Assembly (NCBI GenBank): GCA_041946755.1
Contig: JBHGBB010000011.1
Location: 1 to 38,203, forward strand
DNA: 38,203 bases
Direction of reading: 5' to 3'
From: JBHGBB01 sp041946755
GTDB lineage: Bacteria; UBP4; UBA4092; JAOAEQ01
Part shown: piece by piece, positions 1-9,058 of the stretch
Numbering within the stretch: position 1 is the first letter of the stretch
Layout: each line of letters begins with the position of its first letter
Notes under the pieces: generated by a model
Told to the model about the DNA's origin: nothing
Seen by the model: only the letters and a program-made list of their open reading frames with translations
Database searches by the model: none
Program-made: the position numbers and the translations under genes

Positions 1-71
1 CAAGATTAGACTCAAAAAACAAGACAGTCTTAGGGATAAACTACTGAATAACAGAATGAGAAAAATGACTC

Positions 72-115
72 TCAAATCTAACAAAAAAGCAAATGTGCCC
101 TTTTGTTAGATTTGA
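72..115 (-). terminator. AT-rich hairpin downstream of the surface-protein gene
   Basis: A perfect 15-bp inverted repeat (72-86 against 101-115) encloses a 14-nt loop. It lies 35 bases past the stop codon of the minus-strand surface-protein gene. In the minus-strand RNA the second arm is followed, after a few bases, by a U-rich stretch. A transcription terminator is the likely role, but the stem is AT-rich, so this is inference. Confidence 0.5.
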
Positions 116-149
116 TCAATTATCTAAGAATTGGACTACAATTGACTTT

Positions 150-1427
150 TTATCTTCTTCTATAGAGTGACACTCCAAGAAGTCCGGCTATTCCGTAAAT
201 CATTTCAAAGCCAGGCGTATTGTGGCTTCCATTTCCAGAAGTGTTGTTTGAGCCAGAAGTGTTTTCCTCAGGTGTTTGTTCAGCATTTGCTGCTGGACTT
301 TCGTTCTCTTGTCCAAGACCCTGAGTAGCAGGCTCTGACTGTGTTTCATTTATACCTTCTGTTGCATTGGTTACATTGGCTTGAAGTCCGGAATCACTGA
401 AATTCTCGCTAGTGTTTGCTTCGGTACTGTTATTTAGTTCAAGACCAGTAGATTCAGACTCTGCTCCCTTCACATGTATTACTTCGTTAGAAGTACTGAC
501 GTTGCTGCTATTGACATTGTTGTGGTGATGGTGGTGAGTGCTACTGCTGCTACTGCCACTGTCACTGTCACTGCTACTGTCTTTGTTGTCTTCAGCAGCA
601 ATGTTTTCTTCTGTTAAGTTTATTGTGTTAACTTTTGAGACAGATCCAAATTCGTTGCTTACGTTAAGTGTTACTGTATAGTTTCCTGCTGCGGAGTAAG
701 TATGTACTGGACTCTGCTCGGTTGAAGTCTCGTTGTCTCCAAAGTCCCAGTTCCATGCAGTTGCATTTTGCGATAAATCTGTAAACTGCACAGAGCCAGT
801 GGAATTATCTGCACTGAAATCAGCTACAGGAAGACCATTTCGTACATTTATTTCTTGAGTTTTGGAGCTCCAGCCTTTTCCATTATTTACTACATGGATA
901 ACCGTATAGTTTCCTTCTGTAGAGTAGTTATGTGTTGCATTCCTCTCTGTTGAAACGTTTCCGTCTCCAAACTTCCAGAACCAGGAAGTTGCATTTGTAC
1001 TGTCGTCAGTAAATGACACGTTCAACGGAGCATTTCCAGAGCTTGGAGATGCAGTGAAATCAGCAACTGGTGATTTTGAACTGTCTCTGTTGGCAGTTAT
1101 ATAGGCTACCTTCGTAAGCGTATCGTTTCCTTCAGGTCCCCAGACTACCAGCGTAACATTATAAACGCCAGGCTTTTTAATGTTATGATGGGTTGTTTGT
1201 GTTGCACCGCTGTAAGTGGTTGCCTCTGTTTGCACATTTTGGAATATCCACTTCCAGTGAGTAACGTCTCCAGTGGCATTACCCGTAAGCCTGGTAAGTA
1301 AAATAACATTTCCATTTGTGTTATTAGAAGAAAAATTGTTAATTGTTACATTGCCTTCTGCTAAAGCCGTAGGCATTAGCAGTATAACGAGTGCTAATAA
1401 AACCATAGGCAAGAAACATTTTTTCAT
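150..1427 (-). CDS. PKD-domain surface protein with archaeal PGF-CTERM-like tail
   Basis: This 425-aa exported surface protein starts with a signal peptide (residues 1-23, hydrophobic core, ALA cleavage site). A degenerate PKD-like domain (about 25-112) is followed by two clear PKD domains (about 119-195 and 199-272) with the hallmarks FGDG/FGDN, HNYS/HTYS and GNYTV. A long Ser/Asn/Thr-rich linker (275-400) holds many N-x-S/T sequons and five consecutive histidines. The end is PGF (405-407), a hydrophobic segment and a final RRR, the layout of PGF-CTERM proteins, which archaeosortase A processes in haloarchaea and Methanosarcina relatives. The ATG has a strong Shine-Dalgarno (AAAGGAGGGG, 9 nt away). 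Codon use differs from the neighbours: arginine is mostly AGA here, whereas CGG/CGA dominate elsewhere. The function is probably cell-surface adhesion or structure. An archaeal origin by transfer, or a chimeric contig end, both fit. Confidence 0.85.
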   Translation of the reverse strand: MKKCFLPMVLLALVILLMPTALAEGNVTINNFSSNNTNGNVILLTRLTGNATGDVTHWKWIFQNVQTEATTYSGATQTTHHNIKKPGVYNVTLVVWGPEGNDTLTKVAYITANRDSSKSPVADFTASPSSGNAPLNVSFTDDSTNATSWFWKFGDGNVSTERNATHNYSTEGNYTVIHVVNNGKGWSSKTQEINVRNGLPVADFSADNSTGSVQFTDLSQNATAWNWDFGDNETSTEQSPVHTYSAAGNYTVTLNVSNEFGSVSKVNTINLTEENIAAEDNKDSSSDSDSGSSSSSTHHHHHNNVNSSNVSTSNEVIHVKGAESESTGLELNNSTEANTSENFSDSGLQANVTNATEGINETQSEPATQGLGQENESPAANAEQTPEENTSGSNNTSGNGSHNTPGFEMIYGIAGLLGVSLYRRR

Positions 1428-1467
1428 ATTATTATTCCCCTCCTTTCTGTATAAAATGAAATCGTAT

Positions 1468-1481
1468 GTAGACCGGTTTAC
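1468..1481. promoter_or_regulatory. LacI-type operator, copy 1
   Basis: The near-palindrome GTAGACCGGTTTAC has a central CG, as LacI/GalR-family operators do. An identical 14-mer lies at 4374-4387. It sits 40 bases before the start of the surface-protein gene and just downstream of the predicted -10 element, where a bound repressor would block transcription. No LacI-family regulator gene is in the window. Confidence 0.6.
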
Positions 1482-1494
1482 TAAAATAATGTTA

Positions 1495-1524
1495 AATATA
1501 CTCCACTATCCGTTATTTTGTCAA
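1495..1524 (-). promoter_or_regulatory. Sigma-70 promoter ahead of the PKD surface-protein gene
   Basis: On the minus strand a perfect -35 TTGACA (1519-1524) is followed by an 18-bp spacer and TATATT (1495-1500). The operator copy at 1468-1481 lies just downstream of the -10 element. The arrangement mirrors the promoter at 4399-4427. It is a bacterial promoter, although the gene it serves looks archaeal. Confidence 0.65.
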
Positions 1525-1568
1525 GTAATTTTGACATTAATTCAATTAAATAATCTGATTATACCAGG

Positions 1569-4301
1569 TCATTCTGCACGATACCTATTCCAGAACTTAA
1601 CCAGTGTCGGAGAACTATTCAGATAAAACCGAATAAATTCCGTAGAATCAATATTCTGATTCCCATTTCCTACCGGCGCCTGGTTGGTAAGTGTACTACC
1701 ATTAGCCGTCGGATAACCGGCCACCGCAAGCTCAACATAATCCGGAATAGTATAGAACAACGGTTGTAATTGGATGGTACCTTCGAGATAAACTCCAGTA
1801 CCGGCATAACTCTGTGCGTATGCCCAATCGGAAGGAGTATCTCCCGGAAAACCAAACCAGCCCGACCAATTATTATCCGCTTCATTACCGATAAACGCAT
1901 CGTATTTAGCTACCAGCCCGGATTTCGACCAGAACATGGTAGTTAAATTCCCGACTGTTTTCGCTAAAATAATAAACCTATCCTGCCCGGTTCCGCTGGC
2001 TTTTTCAGTAGCTAGATAGAGTTTAGTACCATTCCAATGTGCCCAGAGATGTATAGTACTATTTGCACTGGTAGCAATCAGCTGCGCGGTAGTATCCAAA
2101 CTCCCATCCAGTACATATTCTATTGCTACTGTCCCGCCGGAAATAGTAATATGCCAATCCTGACCGGAATTATTATCCCAGATACCGGAACCGTTGTTGA
2201 AACAGAAATCTACGGTAGTGGCTACACTTGGTATCGAATAATCATACCGGAAATATCCGGTACTAGAATCGAAATTCATGCTACCATCTGGTGATAACAC
2301 CGTAGCCCAGTGATTATAACCAAGATGAATATATACCGAACTGGTTGAATCAGGAAGAGAACCGCGTACCGGGTCATAGTAGATTGAAACCGTTTGTCCG
2401 GTAGTCGGCGTAGCCGGTATCCAGAAGGTAGATGGATTATCGATACTATTCGCCCCAAGTTTAACATGCCGAATCGGCGATCTAGCAATATATCCTTTTT
2501 TATCGGTAGCTTCAATATAAAAGTCATATAATTTACCATTTAACCCGCCAATAGCAGCACTATATTCCCAAGCTTTATAATATGGAGTAACGCTGGTTTG
2601 CGGTGTGCGATATACACTTGATAGAGAGATACTGACCCATGCACCTACTCCGGTTCCTCCTGAATAGGTCTCATTTTCTGCAGAGATAATGCCATTAGTA
2701 TCAATTCGATATTTGAGATAGGTTGAAGTTAACCCGGAGACATCATAGATATAGCTCCAAACCGTAAACGTAGTTGATTGGGCAATACCCCATTCATTCC
2801 CACCGGGATTATATGGCTCTCGTTGTGGAAGATAGATGGTCGGTCCGGTAGTATCCAGCGTACCGGAACCAATAATCGAATTCGCTGATAGAGTCGCTAT
2901 ATTCGAGGCTCGGGTTGGATGTCCATCCCAAGTATCCGAATTGGGTTCCCAATACCAATAATCCGATGCTTCTCCAAGCAAGAAATTAGTATATGCTGTC
3001 GAAGCAATCGAACTGCTCGGATTAATCTGCCGTGCGGTATTAACTCGATTTTTCCCGGCAACAATAACTCCCCAGGAGTTCCGGTCTGCAGAATAACCAC
3101 TGCTATCCGCATCGCCATTCCATTTTTTAAATTCCGGATCACCGTTATCCGCGCCAGCCCAGGAACCGTCTTCGATATGAATAATATCAGTCGTATCCGG
3201 TGGAAACATATCCAGATAATCCTGAATCGTGGTGCAGACAAACCGCGTGGGATTGGCTTGTAACCAGGTAATAAAACTATCGAAATTGCTATGATAATAT
3301 GAATCCGTTCCACCGCCATAATTATCTCCATCATGATGCAATACAATCAGCAGTGGATGTGCAGTATCGGTATTATATGATTCTAACTGACTCATCACCG
3401 CATCATAACTTAAGGCGCCAAATCCACCTCGACCATCTTCGTTACCCATATATCGGTCAGCAGGAACGGCGATAATTTTTTTAGTGGTTCCCGTCGCCGG
3501 ATCGATATAACTCACATAATGCGGTTGATGCCCCCATTTTGCTGAAACTGGAGTCGGTGCCCAGAGGCCGGTCAATGAAATCCAATCATTCGGATTTGGA
3601 TTCTGCTGGTCAGCCGGATTCGGTTCATAAATATTCCCACCGGAATTCCAGGGATACCCTAGGCAGGCACGGTCGAAATGAATATTATCAACGATGACCC
3701 ACTGGATTCCTTCATCAACCAACGCTAGAATCATCCGAGGAGAGAAAGCGGTTTCGGCCGGGAAATAACCCTTTGAATAGGAAATACTACTCCCGAAATT
3801 CGCTGATACCGCTAGCTTATGCAATTGAATTTGCCGCCGGATATCATCATATTCAATCAATCCATTTAATGGATGATAATACCCAAATCCGATAATATCC
3901 AGCCGGGGATTACCTAACGAAGTCGACCAAGTCCGACCAGTTACCCAACGGGATTCCCAACTCGCAAATTCCGATACGGTCCCCTTAAGGTTATCGAGAT
4001 TTTCCATCAGAGATCCGGAAAAGCTTACCGAGGCACCAAGATGAGCTAACCCCGCATTTTTCCCGGATTCAATAGCGTCGATTGGATACGTGGTATATGG
4101 TCCGATTCGTTGCCGAAATATATCTACGACACTGAAACTATAATGTCCGGCAGACTCGGTTTGCGTAACCGTTTCTCCAGGCCAATATATCGGTTGATGC
4201 ATATGCCAGAGAAAGGCTATATATATCGGCTGATCTGCTTGTCCATTTCCGGCAAAGATAAATAAGAAAACAATGCTCAATTGCACAATTATCCTTCTCA
4301 T
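1569..4301 (-). CDS. Secreted GH57-family amylolytic enzyme with CBM25-like starch-binding module
   Basis: This 910-aa enzyme probably hydrolyses alpha-glucans outside the cytoplasm. A signal peptide (1-22) precedes a GH57 barrel: motif 1 is HMHQP (33-37), motif 3 is YFPAETAFSP with the predicted nucleophile Glu183, and motif 4 is HHDGD (322-326) with the predicted acid/base Asp in this cluster. Residues about 633-720 resemble a CBM25 starch-binding domain (GYNHW, WDNN at 708-711). The last about 180 residues contain an LDGSLD start typical of DOMON/CBM9-like modules of secreted glucanases. The ATG follows a weak ribosome site (GGTAAG). It lies downstream of the GH13 gene and has its own promoter and operator. 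The exact bond and substrate specificity cannot be read from the sequence. Confidence 0.85.
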   Translation of the reverse strand: MRRIIVQLSIVFLFIFAGNGQADQPIYIAFLWHMHQPIYWPGETVTQTESAGHYSFSVVDIFRQRIGPYTTYPIDAIESGKNAGLAHLGASVSFSGSLMENLDNLKGTVSEFASWESRWVTGRTWSTSLGNPRLDIIGFGYYHPLNGLIEYDDIRRQIQLHKLAVSANFGSSISYSKGYFPAETAFSPRMILALVDEGIQWVIVDNIHFDRACLGYPWNSGGNIYEPNPADQQNPNPNDWISLTGLWAPTPVSAKWGHQPHYVSYIDPATGTTKKIIAVPADRYMGNEDGRGGFGALSYDAVMSQLESYNTDTAHPLLIVLHHDGDNYGGGTDSYYHSNFDSFITWLQANPTRFVCTTIQDYLDMFPPDTTDIIHIEDGSWAGADNGDPEFKKWNGDADSSGYSADRNSWGVIVAGKNRVNTARQINPSSSIASTAYTNFLLGEASDYWYWEPNSDTWDGHPTRASNIATLSANSIIGSGTLDTTGPTIYLPQREPYNPGGNEWGIAQSTTFTVWSYIYDVSGLTSTYLKYRIDTNGIISAENETYSGGTGVGAWVSISLSSVYRTPQTSVTPYYKAWEYSAAIGGLNGKLYDFYIEATDKKGYIARSPIRHVKLGANSIDNPSTFWIPATPTTGQTVSIYYDPVRGSLPDSTSSVYIHLGYNHWATVLSPDGSMNFDSSTGYFRYDYSIPSVATTVDFCFNNGSGIWDNNSGQDWHITISGGTVAIEYVLDGSLDTTAQLIATSANSTIHLWAHWNGTKLYLATEKASGTGQDRFIILAKTVGNLTTMFWSKSGLVAKYDAFIGNEADNNWSGWFGFPGDTPSDWAYAQSYAGTGVYLEGTIQLQPLFYTIPDYVELAVAGYPTANGSTLTNQAPVGNGNQNIDSTEFIRFYLNSSPTLVKFWNRYRAE

Positions 4302-4373
4302 AATCTTACCTTAATCAAGCGCTCCCAATTCGGGATTACTCACCCTGCAAACAATACGGCGCGGCCTAAATTA

Positions 4374-4387
4374 GTAGACCGGTTTAC
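4374..4387. promoter_or_regulatory. LacI-type operator, copy 2
   Basis: This 14-mer is identical to the one at 1468-1481 and lies directly downstream of the GH57 promoter, at about +5 to +18 of the predicted start of transcription. Control of secreted amylases by a maltose- or starch-sensing LacI-family repressor is common in bacteria. That assignment here is inference. Confidence 0.65.
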
Positions 4388-4398
4388 TTAGACTATAA

Positions 4399-4427
4399 AG
4401 AATAGTCCATATCGAATCGTTTGTCAA
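4399..4427 (-). promoter_or_regulatory. Sigma-70 promoter of the GH57 gene
   Basis: The minus strand carries TTGACA (4422-4427), a 17-bp spacer and TATTCT (4399-4404), close to the sigma-70 consensus. Transcription would start near 4392, just before the operator, and leave a leader of about 90 nt. Confidence 0.7.
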
Positions 4428-4474
4428 GTCAGGATGAGATAAAAAGATAATGCAAATAGGCAGGTAGCTTGGAT

Positions 4475-7285
4475 TTAGTTGCAAGAGAATTTACTTAATC
4501 CAACAGGCACGATATTTCCAAACGTAATCGAAATAGCGCAACGGACGATAACCGCTGGAGTAGAACCGACGTAACTATTTAAATCTTTCAACTGTTCGGT
4601 AGCACTATTACCGACTAAATCGAAGATATCCGGTTCGTTGCCGTCAGCATCATTATTAAACCCGCCACCGGGATTCCATTGTGTCGCATACTGCTGAATT
4701 TCCCGGATGCCATTATAAGTTTCTAGCGCTGCATAGGGAACGAATGACCAGGTTTTACCTGCGGGATTTCCGATAGTTGATAATGGCACCGCTATTTCAG
4801 TTACCCCAATATTCTTATTATAAGCAGATTTGACTCCGGTAGAAACAATATTGCCATTTTTATCTGTCATAACCACTGAATTCACTCCCGGTACTGCCAC
4901 TTCAAATTCACTGGCTAGGTATCCAGATAACACCGCATCAGCGCCACCGTTAGCAATTCCACCTTCAATTCCCAAAGCAGTTCTACCGCTTCCATAGACG
5001 CGATCGGTATCAATTGCTACTCCGAAATAAGGGGTAAAAAAAGATGCTGCTGTATTTATACTTACTGCCTTGAATAAAAAATATAAATAACCCGTATCCC
5101 AGGCGATACGAAATTCGTCTATATCCGCATCACCGCCGGTAAACGTTGCATCGGTCGGGTATGTATAATCTCCATCACCGGTATCATCGTTAATTTCATC
5201 TTTCCAAATAAATTCTGTTCCAGTACTACTGATGGTTCCGGTTCCTTGTATTCCGGCTGTTCCTCGCCAGTCGTTCAACAATCCATCAATTGTAATTTTA
5301 CCGTAAGTACCTGATAACGGCCCGATTGGACTTGGTGGTTGTGGTGGAAGCCCGGTTCCGGTAGCGAAAATTGATTCGAATGTGCCGAATAATGGTAATC
5401 CAGTCAATGCGCGAGCAGTAGTAGCAATTCGAACGGTATATAGCTGGTTGCCTAGAAAGCTAGAACTCGGAGTATAGGTCATCTGGTTGCCAATCCAGTT
5501 GAATGAACCACTGCTGGATGGACTGGTAGAAAATGCTTGTTGCACGGAGGTGGTATTCATTGCCATATTAAACATAACCGCAATAGTTGTATTTACTGCA
5601 ATATTCTTACTATCATGCGCTGGAGTTATCTTGAGTATCGTTGGATTAAGCGATTGTACCTGTGATACCGGTAAATAGATTCGAGCAGTTTGTGCGCCGA
5701 TAGTAAGTATCGGGATTTGATTTGAAGCATTGATGGTGACTGTATCAGAACTATTAAGCAAATTCAGTAATTTCGTACCTGAAGTATAGGACGTCGGCAG
5801 TGCATTCGTCGTTTTCGATGCAGTAGCCGTATTTAGAATAATAATCAATTCGCTGCTACCTTCTTGCCGTGAATAAGCATAGATACCGGTTCCAGAAGAA
5901 CTATTTTGCAAGGTTGTTTGGGTACCACGACGTAACGGAGAATATAACCGACGGAGGTTGTTTAGTTTTTGCACCAAGAGAAATAAAGCATGGGTTTGAT
6001 TAAAATTATCTCCAAGTGAAGGACCGGATTCAAACTGACCATCAAACATATCTTCCCGACAGTTTGGATCACCACTGCCATTGAATCCTTGTTCGGTACC
6101 ATAGTATATACAGGGTACGCCGCGAGATGTAAGTTGAAATACTAACGCTACTTCTAACCGTTTTTGATCATCGTTCGCATGTGAACTCGATAGAAACCGG
6201 GGTTGATCGTGGTTATCAAGGAAAGTGACTAATCGTGATTGCGCTTCTGCTGGATATCTTGTTGTTAGACTGGTATATCGGTTATCCAGATTATCAGTTG
6301 CGGCACTTAAATCGGCGAAAACTCCATTGGTAGTAAAGTAAAGCGGATAATCGAGAATAGAAGTTAAGGTACTGGAATTTACATACGATGCGCATTTGCT
6401 ATCATCACCATCATATACTTCACCATACATAAAGAAATTGATTTTCCCACGGGGAGCCAGATATGTACGAATCGCCGGAGCCCAAGTCTGCCAGAATCCT
6501 AAATCTACATGTTTTACAGTATCAATACGTATTCCATCAATATCCGTAGTATCAAACAGATTGGAATAAATACTAATGAAAGTTGTTCGGATAGAAGTTA
6601 GTTCCGTTTTAAAATCATCCAACCCTGATAATTCACCAAGAATCTGTTCCGGATCTGACCAATTCCCGATATTACCATAATTATGGAAATAAGCGAGATT
6701 ATCAAACGGGGCTGCATAATGCGTAGCTGACCGATAACTAAGGTTATATCCCGACGTAGTATAATTCGGGTATCCTCCATCAGTACTATAAATCAAGTCG
6801 CCGCCATGGTTGCAGATGATGTCAAGGTTAATGTAGATTCCGCGCAGATGCGCTTGTTGTACCAGTTGTTGTAAATCGGATAGTGCGCCCCAGTGGGGAT
6901 CAATCCGGTTAAAATCTATCGTGCAATATCCATGATATGCGCCATTCTGATTATAGAGCACCGGAGAAATCCAGAGTGCAGTTACTCCCAACGATTTGAG
7001 ATAATCCAGTTTCTGTTGGATACCTTTAAAATCACCACCGTGGATATCCCAACCACCTGAAGGATTATAGGTTCCGCTCGGATTGGCGGTATTATTACTA
7101 TATTCGCCATCGAAAAATCGGTCGGTTATAATCTGATATATAACTTGATCGCGCCAATCATCAGGAGAAGGAGTCAATTCCGCCCTGACTATTGGCAATA
7201 ATAAAGCAAAAAGAATAATAGTCTGAAGATTATTTAAAAATAAAAACTTACGATGTTTCATTTTGAATAGTTTAATCTCCGGCAT
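4475..7285 (-). CDS. Secreted GH13 alpha-amylase with Big_5 and C-terminal glucodextranase-like domain
   Basis: This 936-aa alpha-glucan hydrolase has an N-terminal membrane/signal segment (about 20-35). All four GH13 regions are present: DIICNH (155-160), GIRIDTVKH (251-259, nucleophile Asp255), YGEV with acid Glu289, and DNHD (357-360, Asp360). After the barrel and its C-domain come a Big_5/SbsA-type Ig domain (about 548-642) and a C-terminal domain opening with IDGLLNDW (about 660-905), as in secreted glucodextranases and pullulanases. A second in-frame ATG eight codons in (7261) would give a more typical signal peptide, starting MKHRKFL, and neither start has a well-placed ribosome site. 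The kinase gene upstream ends 118 bases before it. It should act together with the GH57 enzyme on starch or glycogen. Confidence 0.9.
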   Translation of the reverse strand: MPEIKLFKMKHRKFLFLNNLQTIILFALLLPIVRAELTPSPDDWRDQVIYQIITDRFFDGEYSNNTANPSGTYNPSGGWDIHGGDFKGIQQKLDYLKSLGVTALWISPVLYNQNGAYHGYCTIDFNRIDPHWGALSDLQQLVQQAHLRGIYINLDIICNHGGDLIYSTDGGYPNYTTSGYNLSYRSATHYAAPFDNLAYFHNYGNIGNWSDPEQILGELSGLDDFKTELTSIRTTFISIYSNLFDTTDIDGIRIDTVKHVDLGFWQTWAPAIRTYLAPRGKINFFMYGEVYDGDDSKCASYVNSSTLTSILDYPLYFTTNGVFADLSAATDNLDNRYTSLTTRYPAEAQSRLVTFLDNHDQPRFLSSSHANDDQKRLEVALVFQLTSRGVPCIYYGTEQGFNGSGDPNCREDMFDGQFESGPSLGDNFNQTHALFLLVQKLNNLRRLYSPLRRGTQTTLQNSSSGTGIYAYSRQEGSSELIIILNTATASKTTNALPTSYTSGTKLLNLLNSSDTVTINASNQIPILTIGAQTARIYLPVSQVQSLNPTILKITPAHDSKNIAVNTTIAVMFNMAMNTTSVQQAFSTSPSSSGSFNWIGNQMTYTPSSSFLGNQLYTVRIATTARALTGLPLFGTFESIFATGTGLPPQPPSPIGPLSGTYGKITIDGLLNDWRGTAGIQGTGTISSTGTEFIWKDEINDDTGDGDYTYPTDATFTGGDADIDEFRIAWDTGYLYFLFKAVSINTAASFFTPYFGVAIDTDRVYGSGRTALGIEGGIANGGADAVLSGYLASEFEVAVPGVNSVVMTDKNGNIVSTGVKSAYNKNIGVTEIAVPLSTIGNPAGKTWSFVPYAALETYNGIREIQQYATQWNPGGGFNNDADGNEPDIFDLVGNSATEQLKDLNSYVGSTPAVIVRCAISITFGNIVPVGLSKFSCN

Positions 7286-7403
7286 AGTGAATTATAATAA
7301 TCAGACAAATTATTCCTAATAATGGGATCGCATTAACCTTTTTGTTTACCATAACCAATCTTATTTGCGGAGTCGAATCTCCAATATAAAGACTCGATTG
7401 CAT

Positions 7404-9014
7404 TTAAGGTTTTTGGGATGTACTCGACTGCGAGGTTAATATTTGGTTATAAATTAACTGATAAGCGCGATTATATACCTGATTCGCTTCTATTTCAACC
7501 GCTTGCTCTTTTTTCCATTTATCGTCTCGTAGCTGCTTGCATAAATTATCATATTCAGATCCACGAATCTTTTTTATATTCAACGCCTCTTCATATTCCT
7601 TCCGTTTAGCAACATACCAGTCCGTAATCTTTTTCAATTCTTTCTGACTAAACGATTTCTTTTCATTCTCCGCATAACTTTTCGCTCGGCGATCGATCAT
7701 TTCTTCATTACCTCTAACGGCGATCGCAGCCGTAGTACTTGAATTATGTGCTGGTGTTACTATCGGTTGCTCCGGAATCGGCTTCGGCTTGTTTTCTGCC
7801 GCAGCTTTAGGTACCGGTTCTTGTGGTACCGACGGGATTGATATATTCGGCTGGGTTCCCAAACTTGATGCTGTCGAGTCGCTTGAAATCACGCCAGCGG
7901 TCTTGTTCACCGGTATGGTTGGCAATGCAACCGGCGTATATTGTTTGAATCGCAGAAATGTACTATGTGACGCAAAATATCCTATCCCAACAAACAATGT
8001 CAATAGAATGATTACCACTACCCCCCCTATTTTTAGCGGAGATTGATACCATGACCGAGCTGGTTTTCTATTTTTCGCCGGTACCGGAGTCGCTATTTCT
8101 TTTGCAGTTTTATTTACTAGCGATTGCGCTGCTCCTAATAACCCTTGATGGAGTTCACCGATATTCTTATATCGGTCGCGAACATCCAATTCCAACGATT
8201 TTAATATAATATTATCGAGTATTTTTGTATCTCCGGGATTGTAATAACTCGGATGTTTTACATTTCCTTCCGGTAACCTTCCAGTTAATAACTCATAGAT
8301 CACTACGCCAACCGAATAGATATCTGACCTGGCATCGATACTCTCTCGCCCTTCCCGCTGTTCCGGTGACATATAATCGAACGTTCCAACCGGGCTGCCC
8401 ATCGTTATCATATCCCGGTCTTGCGTCTTTTGATTAGCCAGGGTACCTATCGGTCTTTCGCCGTTCCCACCGCCGGTCATACCAAATCCCATTGAAGAAG
8501 CTTCACTACCGATGATTTTAACTAATCCGAAATCGGATATTTTAACTTTACCGTCTTTATCCAGGAGAAGATTACTCGGTTTTAAATCCCGGTGGACATA
8601 CCCGCGCTGATGGGCATATTCCAATCCATCGCATACCTGACACATCAATTCGACAATCCGTTTAATTGGTAATCGGTCCGGGTCTTCCAACGGCAATTCC
8701 TGTGCTACGCGAGCGGCTTTGCGCAATGTCATCAAACTGCCCCCGGGAACATATTCCATTGCCATATAATAGGTTTCACCCTGCATACCCATATCATGAA
8801 CCCGTACTATATGGGGATGTGAGAATTCCAGCATGGCTTTCGCTTCTCGTTTAAATCGTTCGATAAATCCGGGAGCGTTACGGAATGAAGGATGGATCAG
8901 TTTTACCGCACCGGGGGTACCGAGATGGATATGTTCGCCACGGTAGACGACTCCCATTCCACCTTGCCCAATCTCTTCGATTAACTTAAAATTCCCGAAA
9001 ACTTCACCGATCAT
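7404..9014 (-). CDS. PknB-type transmembrane Ser/Thr protein kinase
   Basis: This 536-aa bacterial Hanks-type kinase has a glycine loop GQGGMG (16-21), the ATP-anchoring lysine in AVKL (Lys38), the catalytic loop HRDLKPSN (141-148), DFG (161-163) and SPEQ in place of APE (216-219). The segment between DFG and SPEQ is stretched by a Gly/Met-rich insert (about 170-208). A juxtamembrane linker, one transmembrane helix (about 328-347), a Pro/Ser/Thr-rich stalk and a charged helical extracytoplasmic end (about 440-536) follow. No PASTA or other recognised sensor is visible. The gene lies 44 bases after the cyclase/FHA gene on the same strand, so the two probably form an operon. FHA domains bind phosphothreonine, so the upstream protein is a natural partner or substrate. 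Confidence 0.92.
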   Translation of the reverse strand: MIGEVFGNFKLIEEIGQGGMGVVYRGEHIHLGTPGAVKLIHPSFRNAPGFIERFKREAKAMLEFSHPHIVRVHDMGMQGETYYMAMEYVPGGSLMTLRKAARVAQELPLEDPDRLPIKRIVELMCQVCDGLEYAHQRGYVHRDLKPSNLLLDKDGKVKISDFGLVKIIGSEASSMGFGMTGGGNGERPIGTLANQKTQDRDMITMGSPVGTFDYMSPEQREGRESIDARSDIYSVGVVIYELLTGRLPEGNVKHPSYYNPGDTKILDNIILKSLELDVRDRYKNIGELHQGLLGAAQSLVNKTAKEIATPVPAKNRKPARSWYQSPLKIGGVVVIILLTLFVGIGYFASHSTFLRFKQYTPVALPTIPVNKTAGVISSDSTASSLGTQPNISIPSVPQEPVPKAAAENKPKPIPEQPIVTPAHNSSTTAAIAVRGNEEMIDRRAKSYAENEKKSFSQKELKKITDWYVAKRKEYEEALNIKKIRGSEYDNLCKQLRDDKWKKEQAVEIEANQVYNRAYQLIYNQILTSQSSTSQKP

Positions 9015-9058
9015 ACCTTATCTTGCCTCTGACTTCTAACTGCTGCATTCTGTTTTTT

